A DNA stretch of 23,548 nt from Parachlorella kessleri (Eukaryota > Chlorophyta > Trebouxiophyceae > Chlorellales > Chlorellaceae). The position numbers were made by a program, and so were the translations under genes. Of this stretch, positions 8,301-20,300 are shown in pieces (the first letter of the stretch is position 1; each line of letters opens with the position of its first letter). The stretch is taken from assembly GCA_001598975.1 (NCBI GenBank), contig BBXU01002421.1, forward strand, positions 1 through 23,548, given 5' to 3'. Under the pieces are notes generated by a model. The model had not been told where the DNA came from. It saw only the letters and a program-made list of their open reading frames with translations, and made no database searches.

Positions 8301-11300
8301 GGGTGAGGCGGCGGGAAGAAGTTCGGCTGGTGACCACCGAACCTGTCGAGTGCTGTGCTGTGCTGTGCTGTCAAGGGGCAGGGTGCAGGGTGGGTGCTCA
8401 CAGCCCCAGGGGAGCCCCACGCCTCCCAGGGTCTCACATGTGGTGGCCACCCTGACACAGGGCTGAAACAATTATCAGCCTAGCGTCAGCGTACCCAAAC
8501 TGGCAACCGTAGGCCAGCACTCCCCACACACGATATGTACAGAGGACCAGCGCACCTGGTTACTAGGAGTAGCTGCGTCGTGAGCTCTGCTCTGCGATCA
8601 CTGCCTGCCTCCGCCGCCCAGCGCCGCAGCAGGAGCAGCAGGCCGTAGGCGCCCTCCGCGGCACCCATGATATGCACGCTTTGCAGATCCAACGTCCCGC
8701 TGTGCACAGCAAGCCCAGCAGGCCCGTCGCACATGTCGCCGTCGTCGAGCTGGCCGGCTGCCTGGGCAATGGCTTGCTGTGCGCTGTGGGTTATGTCATC
8801 TAGCGCGCTGGCTAGGGCTTGTGTACCGCCCTCCAGCTGGCTCGGGGTGGGCACTGGTAGCAGGCCTGCAACAGGGCAGCCGCGATGTCAGGGTTTACAT
8901 CCAGAATTGCCAGCACCCCTTGGGCCTGCGGGGGTTGCGATCGAGACCATCCACTTCCAGTATAGGCAAGGTAGCCGGACACAAACAGAACACAAGACCG
9001 CCGGGCCGCTTGTACTACCAGCCGACCGTTCCACGACAGACGGAAGCGCACGCTTACCACTCCACCATGGGTAGATACGACTTTTACAAACATGCACAAA
9101 ACCACAAACACCTCAGCCCTGCCCGACATTTTTGTTGTTGTCTTTTTTATTAATAAAACAACAACAAAATCTGTGGCTGTGCTGTGCTGTGCCACATGGC
9201 GGTGCTTTCGTCGCTCTGGCCCTTTCTTCCCAAGCCTTGGACCAGCCACTAGCAGTTATCCGAGGTACAGAACTCAAGTCCTAATCACAAATCACTCACT
9301 CGACCCCGGCTCCATGCGGGAGCTGTAGCGGTGGAGCCCAGACAGCAGGGCTTTGAGTGCTGTGGCTGCCGCCAGGCGAGCGTCCTCCAGGGAAGCCGCC
9401 AGGCTGGCGGCGCCCAGCCAGGCTGGCAATGCCTGCGCCAGGGGCATGGAGGGAATTACGTCGCAGAGACTGACAGTCGGTAACATACTGCAGCTACAAT
9501 ACCGTCCGGGCTGCCAGGACTGTGCAGTCTCACTGCACCATGGTACACTGCATTGCTTGTTGGGATGCCTCTCGCTGCACCCCTTGAAGAAGGCATGCAA
9601 GCCTTGCTCTACGTCTCTCCAACCCCTGGGTGTTGCGCGGGTGGGTGGGTGGGGGTCCTAGCCTGCCCTCACCTGGGCAAAGGCCGACTGCTGGCCCAGC
9701 ACGCTCCCCAGCCGATGCAGGCACAGCTGGGAATCAAAGGCGTAGGCGTCGCCAAAAGCCCGGCCCTCTACCAGGCGGTGGGGCACCTCCGCTAGGGCTA
9801 ACAGAGCCTGCAGGCGAGGGGGGGGGTGTTCTCCATCACTGGCAACACAAATTAGGCAGTGCCCTGAGTCGCAGGCCAGACGGTGTCTCCCAGGCCAGCT
9901 TCCATCAGTGCAACTACCATGGCCAGGTCGATGCAGTCTTGGGGCAGCATGCAGGGCTGCGGTATCGCTCTGAACGCAGGGCATGGCGTGATGATTCAGC
10001 CTCAGCAAGCAATGTGGCACCCCGACGGAACAAATGGCCCAAACGGGCACTCCCCCACTCCCTGCCCAGCAATGCCCACTCACACCCCCATCCACCAGCA
10101 TCGTCGGCTGCCAAAACGCACCACCACTTACAAAGCCCTGATAGGCCACCCCTTACTTTATAAAAGCGACCCACCATTGTGAGCCACCCCAATGGCAGCC
10201 GCTCGTTTCTTTCCAGAGACCCACGCCGTCCCTCCCGCGCACCCACCCACCTCTCCCACCTCCACCACCGCGGGCTGCGAGGGGTTGTGCCTGACCAGGT
10301 CCTCACCGTGGCCCAGCAGCGCTGACGTGGCGGCCTCCCTGGCGCCAAACTGGGACAGCAAGGGCGCCGCGGCCGAGTGGAGGGTGGCAAGCACTGAGGG
10401 GGCAGCCACGAGGCTGGGCCACACCTGCTCATCTGCGTAGGGGCGAAGGTACACCACAGGATTCAACCACCGCTCAGCAGCCAGCCATCGTCCTTCAAAG
10501 AGCTCTCCCCACACCGGTTCGCCTGCATCGTCCTCAGCACCAAGTGAGCATACCTGCCAGCGCCTCCCCAACCAGCTCCAGGCCCGCGGCGGCCGCAGCG
10601 TCGCGCAGCGCCGCCAGCAGGCGCGCCGTGGGCAGCGGCGCGCAGTAGCGCTGCAGCAGCCCCGCCAGGCCCGCGCCCTCCCTTGCAAGGAGGTCACGGA
10701 GCTCCTTGCAGAGCGCTGCAGCACGGGACAGGGGGACAGAGGACACTGGTTGGAGTGACCGCGGAGTAGCAGTACGTCTGAGGGGACAACTTCGTGACAG
10801 CCCTTCCTTGCGGCGGCGGAATCTCAGATGCTCCAGATTAGGGACCGGTGCCCAAAGGAGGTTGGGCGGCGGGGATGCCTCGGGGCAAGAGAGTCGCCGT
10901 TCGGGGGGGGGAGGGTGGACCTGAGCAGGCTGAGCAGCGGCAGCACACCTGGTGTACCCCTGCTACCCTTCAACTTCATGCAAGGGCTATTTAGACAAGG
11001 GTGTCAGCCCTCCCACTTGCTCCAGCAACCCTGGGACAGGCAGACAACAGAGGTCCCACACCTCGACTGCACAGCACTTGCCTTCCTTGGGTTGGAAGCT
11101 GGCAGCTGCCATGAACAGTTCGGCCGCCAGGATCTGAAGGGCATATGCCTCTGCTGCCACCGCCCACACTGTGCTGGACTTGTCGCCCCAGGCAGCGGCA
11201 AGGCCTGGGCTGTCGTTTCCGCCGCCAGCGCTGCCGTTGCTGTTGTCCCCGGAACTGCCTGCAACAATGTGGGAGACAAGGGGTTCGGCCCGTTGAGCCG

Positions 11301-14300
11301 TGAACAGTTGTGAAAGGAGCGGGGCCGCTTGCTGAACACGACATCAGTCGCTCTCGACTGGCAGGGCAGGGCAGAGCAATGCAAGACGCCAAGACACCCG
11401 AAGGTGGTTGGCGGCTGCTCCAAACGAGCGCCAGCTGCAGCCACAACCGCATTACACAAACACAAATTGCCCCCTCCATGAAATTCCCTACTGACCGTGG
11501 TGCAGAGGTAGCTGACATACTTCAGCAAAATGTTGCCGGCTCACCGGTGTCCGGCACAAGTGCGTTGGAGGGGCCCGAGGTGGCGGCAGACATCAAGGGG
11601 GAGGCGAGGAGGGGCCACAGCTTGGGCTGGCGCCTAAGGATGGCCACAGGGCGGTACGCGGTGGCGCCGACCTACACGCTCCACACACAGCACAGTTTCA
11701 GAGACTATCCAAGGATGGCAGTCGCAATGATAACATGTACCCTGAGTGCCATTTTCATTACCATTCCCATTGCGCATGAGTTGGTTACGATTTGCAGTGC
11801 AGGCCAGGGAGCGACTCTCACCGTCAGGCAGCCAGGACTGACTCTGCCAGCTAGTCTCCCCCTAGCTGGGGCCAAGCGTCACTGCCCAAGCCAGGCTTAG
11901 TCAACACACACAGGTGCGGCCGGGCATGTCACGGCGCACCTATTGTGCCGGCGCTTAAGAGGCGCTACAGGGAAATGCCGGCAACCTCACATACATACGG
12001 ACGGAGTGCATCAACCCATATGACAGTTGAAGTGCGTAAGTCTTGGCTTATCAGAGTTCGAAACCAACAAGGATTTATAAGCGACTCTCCCACCTGCCAA
12101 AGCGTGCTCAGCAGTCGCAACAGGGCTGCCAGCACCGCTGGCTGCTCCTTACCCAGCTGCTCGGCATGTTGCAGCAGCCTCCAAGCAGAGTCCAGGCAGC
12201 TCCCTGCAGAATCAACAAAAGCCCTGCGTACTGATCAAGAGCATTGGAGGCATAAACGGGGCCCGGTCGTTCCGGAGTCGGGAATGCCAGTGAGGTAAGA
12301 CCAATGACAAATGCAAAGCGTGGCAAAGCGCAATCCTGCTATGTGTACCTGCAGCCTCGGTCGGACTTCTGCCCTTTCCCTCCTTTGATATCAGGGCACC
12401 ACCCTGCCCCTTCGCATTTGCATCCTGGTTCTCCTGCAAATAGTAGCCCCACACGAATTTGTTGGCGATGGTGTCAATGCTAGCACGCAATTCGACTATT
12501 CGCTAACTCTTCTCAAAATGCACAAGCAATACTGCTCAAGTCCAACAAATAAGGGCATAAAAGAAGGGAACAAAGCAAGCTGACTTGTGGCCTTTACGGA
12601 ACTACCTTGTCTGCCTTCTCCAGATTGCATGGAAACAGCAGTGCGTCCGCCAGGCTGGCATGACTCGTCGCAGCACAGCTCAGCAGGGCGCAGGCGCCGC
12701 AGGCCAGCTCCGGGTGCGCCAATGCCCGCTGCGGCTCCAGGGCAGAGGTGAAGGCTGCCCGAGTCTCAGGGGAAAGCGCAGCTTCCCCTGCAGGTTCATA
12801 CACAACAAGTTATGGGTGGAGTTGGGGCTTGTTGGGCCATAGGTCCTCCCAGGCTTAAGAAATGTAGCGCCAGAAGCAGTGCTTGCTTAGGCGGCCAGCC
12901 AGCTGGGACAGCTCGCTTGAGTGCCGTTCATGGAAGTTGCGTTACCTAGGAGCAGCTCAGCCCCTTCGCATGTTTTCAGGCACTTCACGACAACCAGGCA
13001 TTGCGGGTGATCCTCGCCAGACGTCGCCAACAGCCCAACCACCGGCATGGCCCTACCACAACGACACAAAGCGAAGGAAGAAGACTTACCAGGGGCCAAG
13101 GGCAACAGGCTGGCAAAGGTCAGCCCTGGCGCTGCCTGCGCAGCCGCTGCCGCCAGGCTTGTGGCTGCCTTCAGGGCCAGGGCCCGCTCCTTGACACCAA
13201 AAAACTCATAGGTGAGGTACGACAGCAGTACCGCCGCGGCACAGGGGGCGCCTGCGGTGAGGTGCAGGAGCGGCACGAGTCAGTCTGTCAGTTGGGTCAG
13301 TGCGGCAGGCCAGGTACCTCACAAAGGGAGCGCGATTTGAGTCAGTTGGACGGTCATTTGTGCAGGGGCAGGAGCTTTGCACAGAGCGGGCGAATACTGG
13401 TGACCTAGGATAGCATTCAGGGGGTCTCTCATCGGACCATCCTGCCTTCCGCACCTCTTGCCCACCATGCACTCCACTACTGCGGCAAGAAATGCATGTA
13501 ACGAAGGGCAAAAAACCAGCATCAATGCCTCCACCCGTCTCGCTGCTTAGGTCCCCTCCGCCGCCCACAGCCAGCTGCGCTCACCTGCTCCATCGGGGCT
13601 ATCCCGGAAGAATGCGCCGGCGCCCAGGAGCCCCGGCGCTTCGCCCGCTGTGGCGCCACCTGGCTCCGGCTGCGCCTGCTGCGCCGGCAGCATCACCGGC
13701 AGCAGGCGCAGCCACTCCAGGGCGCAGGCCTCAGCCGCAACGATCTCCGACTCTGGCCGCGCCTCCAAGCCCAGCCTCTGCCAAGGAGGCACGCAGAAGA
13801 ATCTATCCTAGATACTCTGGCAGGTATCGCATGCAGGACAACCGGGGTCCATACGCTGAAGGCACCTCAGGCACCTACTTTAGTACCTGCTTGTGGTGTC
13901 TACCAAAATGTTTTGAGACCCTGGGAGGCACTCCAACACACATGCGGTCGCACTTTAGCTTGTTTATGAGCTAATGACATGGAGGGCAGCACTGTTACCA
14001 AAACTTGAACAACCACAGGTGGCATTACAGTGTGTTGTACAGACTCTCGGTGCAGCCAGCAGGGGAGGGGGTTGGCCCACCTCCAGAGCCTTGGCTGGCG
14101 GCGGCAGCGCGGGCAGCAGGCACGCTGCCACGTCCACATCGTACCGCAGCACGCCCTCGCCAGCCTCCCTCACACCTGCGCCCACGGCCATTTTACACGT
14201 CCTTATGATGGTTGCATGTGACCGGCAGGCTGAGCATGAGTGAGTTCTCGCAGGCAAAACCCTCTCAGGTTGGTATTTGTCTAGTAGCCCACTACAGTGG

Positions 14301-17300
14301 TCCCTGCAGGCTTCATGTATGCCAACCCAGCCCCAACCCTAGGCACAACGATTCAGTTGTACAGGTGCTACACACCCCCTGCAGGCACCACCGACCTTCG
14401 GACAGTAAGGCATGACGCACAAAGCGCAGCGCAGCAGTCGCCAGGCGCCAGCGCTCAGCACGCGAAGCGTAGCGCCAGGTGTGGTGCTCGCCCAGCAGCC
14501 GCCTCAGCACAAACCCCACCAGCACCTGGACCATCACAGGAGCACTTGGATGGTTTCAGCAGGCACAAGACCCTTCCATGCGCAGGCCTTGCTTGCAGAC
14601 AGGGCAGGGTGGCTGCCTGGATCATGAACCGTGGACCCAACCAAGAGTTGAAACGTATTGGAGAGGCTGTACACCCAGCGTACTGCTAGGCTTACCAACA
14701 GCAAGTTAGGAAAGGTATTGCACGGGGTTTTCGTTGCCGACAGAGCGCCCTTAGTCAGACTGTAATGAGCCATGCCATCTAGCCCCTTCCAGGCCCTGGC
14801 CGCGCGCCTGCAGCTCCTGGCCGGCGCTCCTCCTTGGATTGTGGAGGGCGGCCTACCGACCCCTGTCCCCACGCCCTTACAGAACCGGACACAGATGTGC
14901 ATGGACATGAAACAATATGGGGGGTTTTCCAGCAACCCCGGTTAGAGGCACAGATTTCCCGTCCTAGGAAAGTTGCCGGGAAGACCAAGACAACAACATA
15001 TGACTTTGCCCAGGGGCCGCTCACCTGCAGTTCCTGCCTGCCATCCCCCGAGCCCACCAGCGCCGTCGCCAGGCTGAGCAGCGCCAGCGTGGCAGGGTAG
15101 CGCCCCGCAGCACCCTCAGCGTGCAGCAGCAGGCCCAGCGCGGGCACGTCCTGCGCCCTGGCCGCCTCGCTCAGCAGGCCACCTGTCAGCTTCAGCACCG
15201 CGGCCAGCTCGCTGCCGACGCGGCCGGGGATGCTCTGTGCCAGGGCGGCCATGATGGTGAAGCCGTCGCCTGCGGGAGGTTCAAGCCACGTCTTGGAATG
15301 GCAGCTGTCAGGCGGTTAGAGAAGGGCGCCCGCAGCGCCAACAATCTACACATTAAAGTAATGCGAGAGGGGCCAGGGAAAAGAAGGAGGGGGGCAGGTT
15401 GCTTGATAACACAGCAGTGCCGATACAGCCAAGTTTGGTAATGCACAAACGGGGGTTCGACCCACCCCGAACGAGCTTACCTATGGCCTCCACCGAAGGG
15501 TTTGCCATCCGGCACAGCACGGTCACCGCGTGGCAGGCCAGGGTCAGCATGTCGGGACCGCCCCCCTCGCCGACTCGGCCCTCCCCCGCAGGCACCTGCA
15601 GCACAGCACAGCACACAGCACAGCACAGCGCCCTCAGGCTGGTGGGTCTCCAGGCTGGCCAGCGAGTCATAGCACCCAAAACAGCCGCCTGCCAACCCTG
15701 CTTGCTGGAGAGGAGCACCGGCCAACTGATAAGAAGCCGGCTGGCAGCACCTCCCTATAATCTGCACGCTTACCCTAGGTGCCTGGGAATTGTGTAGTCA
15801 CTCCTCCTAAGTCACCTCCCCGCCGGGGACAGGGATAGTCGTTACACATAGCCCATACCCGCACAAAAAGACACCGGTGATGTCAATGCCCCAGCATCAA
15901 GCACAGTCAAAGCACAGTTTCTGTCCCTTTGCCCTCCATACACATACCAGAGACCGGAGCTAACACAGGCCCTTCTAATCTAGCTAGCCACGTACCTAAA
16001 GCAAAGACCATGACTGCTGCCGGTTTTGGTGACTTCCCAAAGCCACCCACCTCCACATGAAGGAGCTCTAGTGCTGTGGGCGGATCGTGAGAGCAGATCG
16101 CCGCCAGCAGGCGCAGCGCGCAGGACAGCTCGCACAGCGCAGCGGTCGCAGCGGGCGCCAGCGCCGGCGCCTCCACGGCCTGCAATGCCACCGCCCCAGG
16201 CTCGCAAGGACTGCCACTGAGGGACAGGACATGTGCCCAGGTCGCATACGTCCCCTCCTGTCAACCAGCAACCAATGCAGTCTACATGCTTGGGCGTGCA
16301 CTAAGCACCATGCATGGCATCAAGGAGGCTGAGCCAACACATTCCCAAGCTATCAAACCCCCATGGGCGGCTCGCCAAGTGAAGCATAGCTTGACGCCAG
16401 CCTTGACAGCCTTCCACAGCCTTTCCCAGCCTTTCAAACGCATCATTGCGAAGTAGGGCTTACAAGGCTAGCTGAGACCTGCCCGCCAGCCTACCCAGCC
16501 GTCCCTCAGCCGCGACTTGCTGCAGCCCTGCCACTTCCCTGAGAGATGCCCCCCAGGCCAGCACGACCCCACTGGCGCCTGCCTGCCCTTCCCCAACCCC
16601 CCATCCCTTGTCCGCACATCCACCTCCTGTGACACATGGCAGCCCACCTCACCTGCTGCAGCGAAGCGACCGCCTGAAACGCGCGGCACAGCAGCACCCA
16701 CTGGCCGGTGCCCTCCGCCAGCGGCAGGCTCCACCTCACAAGTGCCAGCCCCTCCGGGCCGTCTTCGTCTCCATCCCCGCCCTCGCCGCCGCCGCTGCCG
16801 TCTGGGAGGCCCGGGGTTGCTGCTGCGGCCCCTAGGAGCAACAGGGGCATGCTGCGCACGCTGAGGCCACCTGGCAGGGGCAGCACCTCCCCTAGAATCC
16901 CCTGCACCAGGCAGGCAGGCAGGCAGGCGGTGGGGAGGATCCAGGCAGACGATACCACTGAGAAGCACTACGCGGCAAGAAGAAGCAGATGCCTCCTACA
17001 GTATGTGGAGAGTGCAATCGCAAGGTGGCACCGAACAGCCAAGTAGCTGAAGGGTGTGTGCCCTGGGGCAGCTGACCATGTGGGTGCCAGCAAGGCACAG
17101 CAGGACCAGTGCAGCACTATGCACGTGGCAGCCCAAGCACTGCCTCAACAGCGACCCCACTGCCACACCAGTTCCCCAGCAGCAGTGCACCGCATGTGCT
17201 GCAGAACCGACAGATTATAGGGGACCACTTGCCCGTGGGAGCGTGAGTGCTTTCGACCCCGGTAGGGCCACCTGCTCCTCCGTATACACCCGCCCATCAT

Positions 17301-20300
17301 CGTTGGCATCCTGCAGAGGCAGATCCCCCTCTTTGCGTCACGCCGTGCCATGGCTTTGCTGCTGCAGTTCGTGACCAGGGTGCTGCGGCCTGTACTGCTC
17401 TGTGCCCTGCTGCCTATGCTGTGAGGTGCCTCACCCCTGGTCTCTACAGCGGTACCCCCTAGGGTCCCCTGCCTAGTCACGGCGTCCGGTGGTTCCGCTG
17501 GAACTCTGACACACCCACCACGCGCCGCGCAGCTTCCACTTCAGCCATAGCATCTCGGGACCACCACATACCTTCCCAGCTTCAACAGCATCATGTCAGA
17601 TAGCCCACGACACCTCCCTTGCACACATATACCCTGACACCTCCCTCGCGCATATACACCCACTCTAAAGCCAGCAGACGCCTCAAGGGCAGAGCAAAAT
17701 TGCCCGCACCGTCCATGCAGCACTGCCATGTCAGCTCTCCTCGCGCCAAGCAGAGACCCTTGCTTTCAGAGCCAGCCAGCTCGGACATGCATGCTCTGCC
17801 CTTCCCATGTCCCTACCCTAAAACCATCCAAGCAGTACCAACAATGGCTAAGCCCTGCCCCCGCATACCTGCAGGAGGCCCTGCTCCCTGTCGAGCGCAT
17901 GCAGGCACACCAGGCCCTGCAGCGCCGCCAGGCAGGCGTTGGCGGCCACAGCGGAGTCTGACGTGGCGCTCAGCGCGCACAGCAGGCGATACAGCAGTGG
18001 GGAGAAGGCCGGGAAGAGGCCGCGCACGTCCGCTACAAAGTGGCGGAGCGGCTCCTCTGCGCTTGGGCGAGGGGAGGAAAGAGGGGGAATGAAGGGCGTA
18101 GGGGACGGAAGCCAGGGTGGGGTAGGATAATGCAAGAGGCAGATGGGGAGGAGGGAGAGTCCCTTTCAAGCTGCTGTTTGCCAGGCAGTGCTGCCCGTGG
18201 GGGAGGGGGGGGGGGACCACACTAGCTCCACACCACGTGTCCAGTGAAAGGTCCACAGACATGTCCTACCCCCAAGCCCTAGGGACCGCCAGCAACCCAG
18301 GCAGGCAGCTGCCACCCTGCTTGCCACACACACCAGCCCCCTGCGAGGGCTAGCAAGCCTGATGTGAAGACCGCACCTGACACCCCACCTGTGATCCGCT
18401 CCTCTGCCCAGAAGCTGTCACACAGGGCTGGCTGGCCCTGGTACAGATTACAGAGGGTGGCCACCACTCTGTCGGAGAGGGGAAGCGGCATGGAGAGGGG
18501 CGAGAGGTCGAACGCGCACACCACCGCGGACAGCACGCTGCGGGCACAGCAGGCGCAGCAGGCGGGGGAGGGAATGAGGCAGGGGGGGGGAGGGGGGTGG
18601 TCGCTCGATGTGGAGGGCGGGGAGGTCAGTATCATCTTGTCAGGCTTGGAACCAGCTTGCAACACAGCAGGGGGCAGCTGTTGCCCGTCATGACCGCGAC
18701 CACTGGGTGGCAGGTGGCACCAAGGATAGTGAGAGTCATTGAAGGTGAGATGCTCCGAGCCGCACCCGCCCCCGTGTGGCGCAATCGTGCTGCTGACGCG
18801 TTGACTTACCCAATAGCCATATGGACGGCAACAGTCAGTCACCTAGCCCAAACCCCTACAACCCCACCCGTCATGACCCCACCTGTCATGACCCGTCCCC
18901 CCCCCACCACACACACACACGCGCGGGCCGGTATTAAGAACCACCTCACCTCCGCACAAACACGAACAGCACCTCACATCCAACACTCACCTGAGCAGGA
19001 TGTTGCTGGCCATCTCGGAGGCATTGGGAGCCAGCCCGCTGTGGCCGCTGAGCTGGCTCAGCGCGCCCAGGGCGTCCAGCTCGTGCGCGCGCTGAGCATG
19101 GCCCCCGTACTCCTCCGGACCAACCCGTGTGCCGCCTTCTGCAGCCAGTCATACACATGACACAGTAAGGGAGGAGCACCCCAACAGGTGCTTGCTGCGA
19201 CTGCCGGTTGCATGAGGCACATCAGCAGCCTGGCAGGCCGGGGGGGCCACGCGCGGGCGCGACGGTGCAACGCGTGGCATCTCCCTGCCAAGCAGTGAGC
19301 ACCCATGTCATGGGTGGGGCACAGGGCAACCTCATGACAGGGGACCAACCAGGGGCTTATAACTGCCAGGCTCAGACTTCTTGCAAGGCTGCCGCGGCTA
19401 GCGCCTGTGCGAGCCACAGTTAGTCACCTTCGGAGCCGCTCTTGGCTACCAGGCACAGCACCGCCGCCCAGGCCAGCAGGACGGGGGAGTGTGCTGTGCC
19501 CGCTGTGCGCCACCAGGACGACAGCTCATCGTTGACCTGCCACAGATAGGCACAGCATGTCGACTCAACCAAGGCTCGTTGTGCTGTGGGCCTTGCAGCA
19601 GGCCACTAGACACACCATAAAGCTTGGGTCATATATCTCTACCTTGCGTAGGGGGGTGGGAGTATCCCTAATGTTGCACCCCAGCCACTTACCCAAGGCA
19701 CTGCTACACTCGACACTCCTGCTCACACAATGCCTGCCCCTCTCATCACAAGCACAAGGCCACCTCGCACTGAGATATCCCTTCCAGCGCCGCCCACCTG
19801 CTTCCGTGTTGCGGGGGCGGCAAAGGCGTAGTTGGCTTCTGTCAGCGGCGTGGAGTCTGCCACGGCTGAGAGGGCCTTGTCCACGTCCAGAATCTCCAGC
19901 AGCAGGACGGTCGCCTGCAGCAGGATTTACATAAGGCCTGCCACCTCAAGGCCAGTCTCGCTGCCTCCCCTCTCTAGTAGCAAGATGGTGGCCTGCAGGT
20001 GCATGCCTCATCTTTGTCCCCTTCGGAAAGCCCTCCTGGTGGCGGACGAACACAAGCGTGCATTTGCTGTTGCCGCATGCTCGAGCCTTAGACTAGACAG
20101 CTACTGCCGATGGGTGGCAGCCCTGCATAGGAGGCGCTTAGTCTCTTCGTAAACTCCACAAAAAGTTGCTCTCAGCAACATCCTAGACCTTTTGCCACCA
20201 AACTCAGAGGAACATGACCTGAGCACAGCACTTCGCCTAGGAACTCACCAGCTTCAGTGCCAGCCTGGCAGGCGCCGGCTCCTCGTCTGACCCGCCGGCG

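Noticed and set aside
8812..9249. Minus-strand 145-codon frame as one exon
   Set aside because: Most of it is intron 28 with hairpin and pentamer repeats; only the last 20-30 codons look coding (see finding).
14534..14935. Possible extra NUP188 exon (AARAWKGLDGMAHYSL)
   Set aside because: Exons 15 and 16 join in phase 0 and align with the family without a gap; the candidate needs another phase.
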